Source of the DNA: a virus
Direction: 5' to 3' (one strand)
DNA length: 46,876 nucleotides
IMG/VR virus record: IMGVR_UViG_3300024504_000248
Span: 1 to 46,876 of that record
The position numbers were made by a program, and so were the translations under genes. Below are positions 22,483-30,648 of the stretch, piece by piece (the first letter of the stretch is position 1; each line of letters starts with the position of its first letter). The notes under the pieces were generated by a model that was not told where the DNA came from, made no database searches, and saw only the letters and a program-made list of their open reading frames with translations.

Positions 22483-23275
22483 CACCAGCCTGCCTGCAAA
22501 AAGCCTGCATGTGATTGCACATAAGTGCAATAGCCTGCAATAGTTAGAGCAATGTGATGCGCTGTGCGCATAGCCTGCTATGAATAGAAGATGTAGCGCA
22601 CCAAGTGCGCCCCCTGCATGAAGTGCATGATATGCACCACTGCGGTGATAAGGATGTCGCAGGCAATCGCACATACTGCTGTTGTGCTCAGCCTGCTCCG
22701 ATGTTATAACATGCAGGTGCACAGAGTGCACCAACGATTATCATTATAAGAGTGATAATACAACCAGAGTAGCTAAATAAGATTTAGCTATCTAAATAGT
22801 AGCAATATAGCAGGCTAGTACATAACTTAAGATATTGCACCTGCACTTATAGCTAATTATGCTTTGGAAGCAGAAGTAGCAAAATAAGATCTATCTATCA
22901 TATTAGTGCACTAATAACAAGATACAAATATCCGATTTAGCTACCTGCATTGCAGGGATAATGCTGTGCGCATCCTGCGCACCACCTGCTATATTCCTAC
23001 TAATGTTGTGCACTATTCGTGCACCACAGTGTTGTCAAGCTTAGCAGGCAGCAGGCTATTTGCACCCTGCACTGTCCACTATTATTGGCACACGCTTTGC
23101 GCAGGCATCACACAGTGTATATTTGCTACCTGCTATGTGCACTATTCGGAAGTCCTTACACTGCAAGCACTTACGAGTACGGCAAATCGCACATCGGAAA
23201 ATTTGTGCAAAAAGGGGGGGACCCGGAGGGGGGGTCCCACAAAATACACCAGACTAAAATTTTAGAATATTTTCT
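22483..23275. repeat. non-coding region dense in GCCTGC/GCAGGC and perfect inverted repeats
   Basis: No credible gene occupies this interval. GCCTGC occurs at 22488, 22492, 22503, 22533, 22573 and 22691, and its complement GCAGGC at 22659, 22810, 23044, 23051 and 23101. Perfect inverted repeats include 22514-22531, 22557-22571, 22596-22610, 22623-22637, 22701-22712, 22716-22732, 22737-22759, 22770-22790, 22902-22915, 22944-22956 and 22966-22982. Near 23213-23236 a G-rich tract contains GGGACC/GGTCCC arms. It follows the large terminase directly, so a packaging, replication-origin or structured RNA function is plausible. Confidence 0.75.
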
Positions 23276-23563
23276 TCACAATTGGTTCTTATAAATCTTA
23301 TCCAATACTTTACGCACTCTCACAACACCAATGTAACCAATCGCAGTGTTGTAATTAAGGACATAGTCTCCTGCGAAGTGCAATTTATCGCACTCCCCCC
23401 ATGGTGCTTCATCAAAAGAGTATTCTGGGATATCCCAATACCCTTCCTGCCTGAGTTGTTGCAATGTTCTCTCTGCACCCATTGCATCGAGATATTCAAG
23501 CCATTCGTGCGCCTCTTCACCCTGAATGAACATCAGTGTTTCGTACATTTTGTGTTCTCGCAT
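23276..23563 (-). CDS. leftward accessory protein of unknown function
   Basis: A 95-residue acidic protein starting MREHKMYETLMFIQGEEAHE, with an aromatic-rich middle (GYWDIPEYSFDEAPWGE) and a basic tail. AAGGAGG precedes the ATG, which lies inside the preceding gene. Third and last gene of a leftward trio with overlapping ends; no family recognised. Confidence 0.55.
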   Translation of the reverse strand: MREHKMYETLMFIQGEEAHEWLEYLDAMGAERTLQQLRQEGYWDIPEYSFDEAPWGECDKLHFAGDYVLNYNTAIGYIGVVRVRKVLDKIYKNQL

Positions 23564-23687
23564 TCTGAGCCTCCTTAATTGCCTTATAGAGCACTATTGC
23601 ATCCTGCATGAGTATGTGTGGCTTAGAGGCCCTGAACGCAATTTCAATGCGTTCTAGGGCCTGTAATAGGGTTGCATCGTGGCGCAT
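23517..23687 (-). CDS. leftward small helical protein
   Basis: A 56-residue protein starting MRHDATLLQALERIEIAFRA, largely helical. The start at 23687 overlaps the stop of the gene before (TAATG), which favours it over a longer frame. Middle gene of the leftward trio; no family recognised. Confidence 0.5.
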   Translation of the reverse strand: MRHDATLLQALERIEIAFRASKPHILMQDAIVLYKAIKEAQNARTQNVRNTDVHSG

Positions 23688-23884
23688 TACTGGATTCCCC
23701 AAATTTCGTACAATGCTGCATCTTTTGGTACTTCTTCGCCCCACTCTAAAAACTCTTGCTCAAACTTCTGTTTCGCATCATCAATACCACAGGCACGCAC
23801 TTTGCGCTCACATTGCACGGAAGATCCGGGGTATGTTTGAGACGGGACTGAGAACTTAAACACAAACATTGAAGTTGGGATCAT
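23687..23884 (-). CDS. leftward accessory protein of unknown function
   Basis: A 65-residue protein starting MIPTSMFVFKFSVPSQTYPG with two cysteines and an acidic C-terminal half (EFLEWGEEVPKDAAL). The ATG at 23884 follows AAGGAGTGCTGC, the same leader as the early genes at 10288 and 19443. First gene of the leftward trio, with promoter copy 4 upstream. Confidence 0.55.
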   Translation of the reverse strand: MIPTSMFVFKFSVPSQTYPGSSVQCERKVRACGIDDAKQKFEQEFLEWGEEVPKDAALYEIWGIQ

Positions 23885-23935
23885 TGCAGCACTCCTTGTA
23901 AGGAAAAAGCATGTAAATTGCTTACATGTAAGCAC

Positions 23936-23963
23936 ATTCTACAAGTAGAAAAGTAATCGGCAA
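23936..23963 (-). promoter_or_regulatory. TTGC-N16 class promoter, copy 4 (leftward)
   Basis: On the minus strand TTGCCG (complement 23958-23963) and TAGAAT (complement 23936-23941) are 16 bases apart, as in copy 3. A palindrome GCTTACATGTAAGC follows in the leader before AAGGAGTGCTGC. Confidence 0.6.
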
Positions 23964-24032
23964 GCATAGCAGCATAACTTTACAAAAAATTAAATGCAGA
24001 AAAATTATGCAATGTATTTAAGTATAATTCAA

Positions 24033-24060
24033 TTGACAATAAAGATGCAAAAGGTATCTT
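24033..24060 (+). promoter_or_regulatory. candidate promoter of the head operon
   Basis: TTGACA (24033-24038), 16-base spacer, TATCTT (24055-24060), with an untranslated leader of about 75 bases before the portal gene. Confidence 0.45.
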
Positions 24061-24112
24061 ATAGGTAGGGACACTTCTGCCATTTCCCACATGGCACGGT
24101 TATAACCACATT

Positions 24113-24137
24113 GACCCCGGCTTAAAAGGCCGGGGTC
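24113..24137 (+). promoter_or_regulatory. leader hairpin before the portal start
   Basis: GACCCCGGC (24113-24121) pairs with GCCGGGGTC (24129-24137), plus a U-G pair, six bases before the ATG at 24144. No T run follows, so it is not a simple terminator. It occupies the place of the ribosome site, for which no purine-rich motif is otherwise evident. Confidence 0.65.
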
Positions 24138-24143
24138 CACATC

Positions 24144-25640
24144 ATGGCAAACGATGCAATAATTCCAGATCCATTCGCACAAACTCCACAAGAGTCAGGG
24201 TACGATTTCCCTGATGCTCAGAAGAAAGAAGGACGTGTTCCGGGTGATGGTGCAATGCCATTACCACACTTCATGACCTTCTCTCAGGTTGTGAACTGGG
24301 CTAGTCGCACATACAGGTACACTTTTGATGAGGCACTGCGACACAGTGCAAAGAACACACTTGCACTAAGGCGTGACCCAGTGGTAATGGAAGCAATTCG
24401 CTCCCGTCAGATGGCCACTGCACAACTACCTTGGCACTTGGAACCTGCAAATCCAGAAGACACTGCGCAGGTTGAGGCAGCAAAACTTCTCACAGACATA
24501 CTCAAGAGCACTCCCAGATTCGAACAGATGTTGATGCACCTGCTTGAGGCTGTTTTCTATGGCCGATATGGTGTGCAGGTGAACTACTCTTGGGATTTTG
24601 CAAACGGTAAAAAGCGCATGGTTGTGAAGGATTTCAAGCCTGTAAACGGGGACAAGATGGTTTTCCGTTACTCAGGGCAGGCTGGAATACTTGTGCACGC
24701 AACATTTCAGGGCGACTTTGCAATTACTGACAGGGGTAGGGCGCACTTCTTTACTCCAGAGGAGAGGGAGCAAATCCTTATCCACAAGCACGAACCTGAG
24801 GATGCTGATTTCTACGAGGGTGAACTTGCAGGTGGTATTCATGGTGTTGGTATACGTTCCAAGATTTACTGGTTGTGGTATTTGCGCAGTCAGGTACTGA
24901 CATTCCTGATGGACTACTTGGAGCGTATTGGTGCAGGTGGACTCACGGTGTACTACTTTGAGGCTGGAAACCCGAACTCACTTGCAGAAGTAAAACAGTG
25001 CGCAGAAGAGCAAATGCGCAACAACACCATTCTTTTCCCAAGGTACAGGGACAACACAACAGGTGGTCCGGGTATCGAGCGCATAGACCCCTCACCAGCA
25101 GGTGCGCAACTTCTGTATGACCTTATTACTGCGTATTTTGACCAGCAAATTCGCAGGTACATACAGGGTGCAGATAATAATGAAATGACAGAGGGTGAAG
25201 CTGCGATCATGGGAGACACGCACTCAAGAATGGTGCGCTATGATGCCATGAATTTGCAGGAAACCATCACACATGATCTGGTAAAGGTGCTCCAAAAGTA
25301 CAATTGCCCCGGTTTACCACAAATCAAGTTTGTGTTTGATATCGACAAACCAAACGCAGTGGAAACACTGCAAGCTGCACAGGCGTTCTACCAGATGGGT
25401 GGAACACTGGATGAGGATGAATTAAGGGCTGTTCTAGGCTTATCAAGACCACAACCCGGTCATGCGATACTTGCACAGAATATGCCACTTAACCCGTCTT
25501 TAATGGGGAGTCAGCCGACTGGTGTGCCAATAGTAGGGCAACCGGGGCCTGCACAACAAGGTGCAGAAGCGACTACACAAAGTACCCCTACACCAGACGG
25601 GGCGCAGGGCGGGGGCTCAATGCCCCCCGCCACTGCGTAA
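24144..25640 (+). CDS. portal protein, DUF935/Mu gp29-like
   Basis: The 498-residue protein has the features of DUF935-type portals: ALRRDPVVMEAIRSRQMA near the start, LLEAVFYGRYGVQVNYSWD, HKHEPEDADFYEGELAGG, then LDYLERIG-like helices and QQIRRYIQGADN. The C-terminus is Gly/Pro/Gln-rich and disordered. It should form the dodecameric channel through which the terminase packs DNA. The gene end contains a strong hairpin (25608-25631). It opens the head module after a leftward gene cluster. Confidence 0.75.
   Translation: MANDAIIPDPFAQTPQESGYDFPDAQKKEGRVPGDGAMPLPHFMTFSQVVNWASRTYRYTFDEALRHSAKNTLALRRDPVVMEAIRSRQMATAQLPWHLEPANPEDTAQVEAAKLLTDILKSTPRFEQMLMHLLEAVFYGRYGVQVNYSWDFANGKKRMVVKDFKPVNGDKMVFRYSGQAGILVHATFQGDFAITDRGRAHFFTPEEREQILIHKHEPEDADFYEGELAGGIHGVGIRSKIYWLWYLRSQVLTFLMDYLERIGAGGLTVYYFEAGNPNSLAEVKQCAEEQMRNNTILFPRYRDNTTGGPGIERIDPSPAGAQLLYDLITAYFDQQIRRYIQGADNNEMTEGEAAIMGDTHSRMVRYDAMNLQETITHDLVKVLQKYNCPGLPQIKFVFDIDKPNAVETLQAAQAFYQMGGTLDEDELRAVLGLSRPQPGHAILAQNMPLNPSLMGSQPTGVPIVGQPGPAQQGAEATTQSTPTPDGAQGGGSMPPATA
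25608..25631 (+). repeat. GC hairpin at the end of the portal gene
   Basis: GGCGGGGGC (25608-25616) and GCCCCCCGCC (25622-25631) form a near-perfect stem with loop TCAAT, seven bases before the stop codon. No T run follows; it may protect or partially end the upstream message. Confidence 0.6.
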
Positions 25641-25678
25641 TTGCAATTCACATTTCACTTCTTTGAAAAGGGTATCAC

Positions 25679-26038
25679 ATGGAAAACATGGGCGGTAATT
25701 TTGCAAATAAATTAAATGCTGCAAGAACTTTAAGAAACAGCGCAGAACAAGAAGTTATGTTGGGGCAAGGTACTCCAGATCAACAGAAGGGTGTAAATAA
25801 TATGCTCGACCGAGCTAAAAACACCCTTGGTAATTCTCCCAAAGCTAATGCCGTTGCAAGTAACTCTGCAAGAAGGGGTGCACTTAGCGGGAATGTAAAA
25901 AATGTAGTAGCTGGGATCGGAACAGCACCATCCCTTATTCCGGGAAAGACCAATTTAAAAACTGGAGCACAAGGACCCGGAACAATTATTAGAGGTGCTA
26001 ATGCAAGTATAGGAGGTGCAAAACATGTCCGAAAATAA
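25679..26038 (+). CDS. head-module protein of unknown function
   Basis: A 119-residue basic, Asn/Ala/Gly-rich protein starting MENMGGNFANKLNAARTLRN, with low-complexity sequence and no hydrophobic core; probably disordered. Its position after the portal suggests a small virion or scaffold accessory. It overlaps the next gene's start region by 14 bases. Confidence 0.5.
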   Translation: MENMGGNFANKLNAARTLRNSAEQEVMLGQGTPDQQKGVNNMLDRAKNTLGNSPKANAVASNSARRGALSGNVKNVVAGIGTAPSLIPGKTNLKTGAQGPGTIIRGANASIGGAKHVRK

Positions 26039-26333
26039 CTTTAAAACACAACACACCATTGGGTACAAAATATCTGGTAAACCTATCAAAGGTGGTAGTG
26101 ATGCACTGAAATCTAAGCGCAGAGATAATGCGGAACTTGAAAGAAAATTTGGTGGTAATTACTCCAAAAGGAGTGATAAACAACCACAAGGCCCAAAATG
26201 GGATCCACCAAAAACTGCAAGGGGTGAAGCTTTAAAATACGAAGCAGGTAGTGGTAGTGTACCATCTGGCACTAACACGCACCTGCCGGGTAAGTATGGT
26301 AAGCGCAAGGATGGATCATTTGGGATTTGTTGA
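26025..26333 (+). CDS. basic head-module protein of unknown function
   Basis: A 102-residue protein starting MSENNFKTQHTIGYKISGKP, highly basic with low-complexity Lys/Gly/Ser, probably disordered and perhaps DNA-binding. GGAGGTGCAAAAC precedes the ATG at 26025. Its end overlaps convergently with the leftward 145-residue gene by 18 bases. Confidence 0.5.
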   Translation: MSENNFKTQHTIGYKISGKPIKGGSDALKSKRRDNAELERKFGGNYSKRSDKQPQGPKWDPPKTARGEALKYEAGSGSVPSGTNTHLPGKYGKRKDGSFGIC

Positions 26334-26753
26334 AGCATTTAAAGCCATTAGTTTTTTTATTCTGGCTTTTTCTCGTTTTTCAATGAAAAGCAGCATATCT
26401 GTCCACTCACCAGCAAAAATAGCAAATTCCTTCTTTACACACTTTTTACTGGGGAGAAAGTATCTCAAACAGTAGTTATCGTAAAAATGACCTTCTGAAC
26501 GATAAGAATACGACCCTACAACCTTACCCTCATAAGTGGATTCAATGTCAAAATCATACCACCTAGTGGGATTTTCCCCGTCAATGTTATGATGAAAAGA
26601 TCCACTAATGCTAAGAACTACGCCCGACTTTGGGAATTCAACGACAGTTCGCTTATTTAGGTCATTATTTCCATTCAACAACGACAGCAGAAATTGTGAA
26701 TAAGTCTTCCCCCCCTTACGAGGATGACTGAGTGCAAAATCGAGGTAATTCAT
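26316..26753 (-). CDS. leftward 145-residue protein of unknown function
   Basis: The product starts MNYLDFALSHPRKGGKTYSQ and has strand-rich central sequence (VVLSISGSFHHNIDGEN, YDFDIESTYEGKVVGSYSYR) and a charged helical end. The start codon overlaps the start codon of the giant rightward gene on the other strand by two bases. GGAG lies nine bases upstream on the minus strand. It sits in an otherwise vacant gap between two rightward genes, so a real accessory gene is likely. Confidence 0.55.
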   Translation of the reverse strand: MNYLDFALSHPRKGGKTYSQFLLSLLNGNNDLNKRTVVEFPKSGVVLSISGSFHHNIDGENPTRWYDFDIESTYEGKVVGSYSYRSEGHFYDNYCLRYFLPSKKCVKKEFAIFAGEWTDMLLFIEKREKARIKKLMALNASTNPK

Positions 26754-29700
26754 GGCAAAGTCTCCACTAAAACCTAAAAATAATACTACTGATACTTCTA
26801 ATATACCACAACCTGCGCCCCCTATCGCACGACAAAAGGCGAATATTCAGGACGTGCAAGCAGTTCAAGGGGAATTTAATAAAAACCCCCAGCAAAAATC
26901 TATTGAATATATAAACAATTTACCAAGCACCACAAGGTCAGCAGAACAAATAGCCAGTAGCAAGCCAAAAGATCAAACGTCCTTTGAAAAACTTAAAATT
27001 CAGGGTAGAGATGACCTGCACCAAAGGCTTGAAAGTCTTGGATATCACAAATATTTAATTACGAATAAAGTTGCAAATGAAAATAATGTCAAAAATGTGG
27101 TAAACGATCACATTGAAAAATTGGCCCAAACATCAAAAATTCACAGGGAGTTATCTCAAGTACATGAAGCACTAAAAGACAATGAATTACCCTCAGACAA
27201 ACGCAAGGAATTACTTGAAAGAGAAGCAAGACTAAAACTTTCTGTGCAAAATATTAGTAGCCATAATCTTTTTAATCCTTCCGGGGATGATGCAGCTAAA
27301 CAAAGATCAAATGTTGGGGATGTCCTACTGCACAAGTTGGGCAAAATGATCAATTTCTTTACCCGTAGAATGGGTAAAAGTAACCCTGAATTGGACAAAA
27401 AACATAAACAAGTAGCTATCCGTAATTTTATTGAACATCTGCAAAACAAGGAACCTGCGAATGATGAGGAAATGGCAGAAAGGGAAGGTTTATTAATATC
27501 GCTGGGTGGATATGGCCTAAGTGATGATTTAACTACTGCGCTTACTTATGGGGATCACAGTGGTGCAGAATGGTACGACCAAGATCTTAAGCAATTTGAA
27601 GTTGGTTTGGCTCACCTGACAAACCACCACAACGCCACAAGGCATTTAAAATTTAAAGATGCTACTGGTAAAGAACATGGTTTTTTTGGGGATGTTGTTA
27701 CAGATCCTACAACAGGATTTCATGATTTGAAATGGAGCGAGGATGAAAAGATTGCAAGACAGCAAAAAGCAAATATGGCTATGTTTAAACTGCTCCTTGC
27801 GCCCACAAGCTTTGGTAACAACCCAAAACTGAATGCCGTTAAAGCATTTGATATATTTAAGTACGCTGCACAAGATGCTGCTGCAAAAAATGATCATATG
27901 CGGGTGTTTCACCATGTTCCACCGGATCAGAGTATTAAAGGGGAGGAGGGTGGAAGATTTTCCAGTAAAACTTTTGGAACCTCTGCTGTTTGGAAACCAA
28001 AACTTGAAAAGTTCTTCAATAAACAATTAAATGTTGCCGACCCTGAAAAACAATCATTGATGCTTTCCATGTTAGAACAACAAGGATTTGCACCAAAAAC
28101 AGTTATTGAAACTGCTGAGGATGGGACACGTGTAAGAAAACTTACTCTAAACGTGAATAAGCTCTCTTCTTACGCAAAACTGGATAAACTTGTGGAACTT
28201 CGGGATAGATATAAAACCCAAGCACAAAAACTCGGTGCGGATGAAAATTCTGAGGATGACGAGGATGAAGGACCATCCAATGTTTTTTATAGTTACATGA
28301 AAAACAGGGACGGTAGTTTGCACTTAAAGAGATTAAGTGTTAAAGACTTTGACCTAGCTGCGAAGAAAAATCAACAAATACCTTTGTACGATGCTAATGG
28401 TCAGCGTTTATATAAATCTTGGACCTCAAGATCTGTGACAAGGGAAATGCTCGCACATATGCGAGAAATATTAAATGGTGACACGTACAACACACCAGAA
28501 AGGTTCCAACAGTTCCTTGGGTCAGACCAATCACCAGAATTACTTAAAGGATTAAAAAATAATGTAAACCTTCCCTACAAAGATGAGGAGGGAACCACAG
28601 CTAATCATCCGGGCGCATATTTATTTGGTCCTAAAGGAGGACCCTTTTATTTAAATCTAATGCGAGATTCTAGGCATGTTACCAAAGATCTTTGGTTTAG
28701 CAGAACTTGGAACAGAATCTTTGGTAGTGTATTTGGAAAAAAGGACAAAATGCAGGATGTTCCAAGGAGTAATAATGAACGAAAATTGATGAATGCTGCG
28801 GTTGATCTTGTATCAAACAGACTTGCATCAATCATGGGGGAGGATAAAAAGCTGCACCCACATGAAATACAAGCTGCGCTGTGGTATTATGAACAACAGC
28901 TATACAAAATGATGGGAGTTAGGGTGGAATCCTACTCTTACAAAGACGGAATTGAACATATTCTAAAAAGGGAAAATGGAGAATTAAACAATGCCACACC
29001 ACTCAATTTCAAAACAATTCAACCCCATAATCCAGCAGATGTTGAAAGAAGGAAGAATGCCTACGCTGAAGCAACTAGGACTCGCAGTAGGGCAGACAAA
29101 GAAAGATCTCAAGTCACACTGGCACAAAATGCAACAAAGCAATCCTTTGCAAAAACCAAGGTATTAGAAAATATACTGCGGTTGCTGCGTTCGGGTTCAC
29201 CAATCCGGTACGCACAGTTCACACCAGTAAACGGTGGGATGCAAAGCGCACCTGTTTCCCAGCGCACCAATGTTCCTTTTGGTAATGCTGTTGCAAAGCA
29301 GGGTACTGGAAAGAACATTGCGCATGCTCAACTGAATGACCAGATTGCACAGAAGGCTGGAATACAGACAAGTTCTTCCACTGCCATCGGCGACTGGCCG
29401 AATGGCAGTGAGCAGAGCACAGTGCACACATCCAACGCACAGGTGGATCCTGCAAAGATGCGCTACCTTGCTGCGTGGCACGGATTATCAGGACAGAAAA
29501 AATCAGTTCTTATATTCCACCCTAATGAAAAAGGTCCTGACTCCCTGTACCACATTAACCACCCTGAGACTGACCTTGGTAAACTCAGGGAACAGTTGAA
29601 TCAATTTAACCTGCAATACAAGACACTTGTGCCGGGTGCGAAGGGTACAAAGATCATGCTGTTCGACCCAAACAAATCGAACAGAAGTTCCATTGATCAA

Positions 29701-30648
29701 TTTGCTACAAAAAATAACCTAGGTGTGGTAGAAAACACTGGACAAGGTGAAATTATCGGGCATAATGGAGACTGGAATAGTGCAGGTGCGCTTCCCAAAT
29801 CCCGTCAAGCTTATAACAACATAATTGCACAATATGAGCAAAATCAAAACAGTTCCGGGTCTTCCAACAATTCTGGTGGGACACCCACCCCTGCAAAGCA
29901 AGCCAGCACAGGGGAAACCAAAAAGCAACTCAGCAAATCAGGTAAAGCCTACAAGTTCAACAAAGCAAGGCGGATCCTCGAAGGTTTCCTAAGGGCGCAC
30001 AATACGCCAAACAAGGAACTTCCACCTGTTGGTGACCTTCTTGCACCTGACTTGCAGGGAATAAAACCTGAGCACATGAGCAAGTACCAGCAACTTGTTC
30101 CGGGTGCTAAGTGGTCAGACATAGAGGGTGCTGTATCCTCACTGCAACAAGATCCAAGCTTGTACGCAGATATGACAAGTGAGTCCAACAGGCGGGAGAT
30201 GTACTGCAAGGAACATGCTCGCACTGTACTGCACTCCAGTGGTGTGCAAAAACTTCTTGACTCTCTTGTAAATCAAAAACTTATTCCTGAGCACGCACAA
30301 CACCTCATTCAGGATGCAAAAGACGGCGACTACTTTGCACTTGAGGCAATTAGTGCAGAACTTCAACACAGTATTCCCGCACTAAGATCTTTCTCAAAAG
30401 CTGCTGAGAGGGAATACAACAAGGCTGGAAAGGCATGGGACAAGATGAGAAGCGGTGTGCAAAAGTTTGGGAAGAAGCACCACTCTGCTGGGCAATTCCG
30501 TGCAGGTGAGCACGAGGTAATCATGCGTGGTGCGACCTACAAAAAAGGTCAGTTTGCACCACAGAATGATGGTAAGGCGAGGTTTGAAAAAGGTTCATCC
30601 AAATTAGGTGCAGTATACAACTCCATTAATAAGTTTAGAGGTTCTTAA
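26752..30648 (+). CDS. giant virion-associated protein (1298 residues)
   Basis: I cannot assign a function. The N-terminal 90 residues are Pro/Gln-rich and disordered; the region up to about 520 is mixed helical and charged. A segment near 625-735 runs GPKGGPFYLNLMRDSRHVTK, then DLWFSRTWNRIFGSV and HPHEIQAALWYYEQQLYKMMG; I recall similar GPK/NLxxD/VTxDxW patterns in uncharacterised phage proteins. The C-terminal 300 residues are helical with Gly/Lys-rich ends. Size and place between portal and protease suggest a minor head or internal ejection protein. GAGGT precedes the ATG. The stop overlaps the next start (TAATG). Confidence 0.6.
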   Translation: MAKSPLKPKNNTTDTSNIPQPAPPIARQKANIQDVQAVQGEFNKNPQQKSIEYINNLPSTTRSAEQIASSKPKDQTSFEKLKIQGRDDLHQRLESLGYHKYLITNKVANENNVKNVVNDHIEKLAQTSKIHRELSQVHEALKDNELPSDKRKELLEREARLKLSVQNISSHNLFNPSGDDAAKQRSNVGDVLLHKLGKMINFFTRRMGKSNPELDKKHKQVAIRNFIEHLQNKEPANDEEMAEREGLLISLGGYGLSDDLTTALTYGDHSGAEWYDQDLKQFEVGLAHLTNHHNATRHLKFKDATGKEHGFFGDVVTDPTTGFHDLKWSEDEKIARQQKANMAMFKLLLAPTSFGNNPKLNAVKAFDIFKYAAQDAAAKNDHMRVFHHVPPDQSIKGEEGGRFSSKTFGTSAVWKPKLEKFFNKQLNVADPEKQSLMLSMLEQQGFAPKTVIETAEDGTRVRKLTLNVNKLSSYAKLDKLVELRDRYKTQAQKLGADENSEDDEDEGPSNVFYSYMKNRDGSLHLKRLSVKDFDLAAKKNQQIPLYDANGQRLYKSWTSRSVTREMLAHMREILNGDTYNTPERFQQFLGSDQSPELLKGLKNNVNLPYKDEEGTTANHPGAYLFGPKGGPFYLNLMRDSRHVTKDLWFSRTWNRIFGSVFGKKDKMQDVPRSNNERKLMNAAVDLVSNRLASIMGEDKKLHPHEIQAALWYYEQQLYKMMGVRVESYSYKDGIEHILKRENGELNNATPLNFKTIQPHNPADVERRKNAYAEATRTRSRADKERSQVTLAQNATKQSFAKTKVLENILRLLRSGSPIRYAQFTPVNGGMQSAPVSQRTNVPFGNAVAKQGTGKNIAHAQLNDQIAQKAGIQTSSSTAIGDWPNGSEQSTVHTSNAQVDPAKMRYLAAWHGLSGQKKSVLIFHPNEKGPDSLYHINHPETDLGKLREQLNQFNLQYKTLVPGAKGTKIMLFDPNKSNRSSIDQFATKNNLGVVENTGQGEIIGHNGDWNSAGALPKSRQAYNNIIAQYEQNQNSSGSSNNSGGTPTPAKQASTGETKKQLSKSGKAYKFNKARRILEGFLRAHNTPNKELPPVGDLLAPDLQGIKPEHMSKYQQLVPGAKWSDIEGAVSSLQQDPSLYADMTSESNRREMYCKEHARTVLHSSGVQKLLDSLVNQKLIPEHAQHLIQDAKDGDYFALEAISAELQHSIPALRSFSKAAEREYNKAGKAWDKMRSGVQKFGKKHHSAGQFRAGEHEVIMRGATYKKGQFAPQNDGKARFEKGSSKLGAVYNSINKFRGS

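Noticed and set aside
22327-22734. 135-residue leftward open frame rich in His and Cys
   Set aside because: Antisense to the terminase end and the repeat island; composition follows from the TGCA/GCAGG repeats, not a protein fold.
22483-23275. CRISPR array
   Set aside because: Repeats are 6-mers and irregular inverted pairs, with no constant repeat length or regular spacers; no cas genes in the window.
22966-23294. Rightward open frames of 65-99 residues in the repeat island
   Set aside because: They arise from repeats, overlap each other in two frames, and lack ribosome sites.
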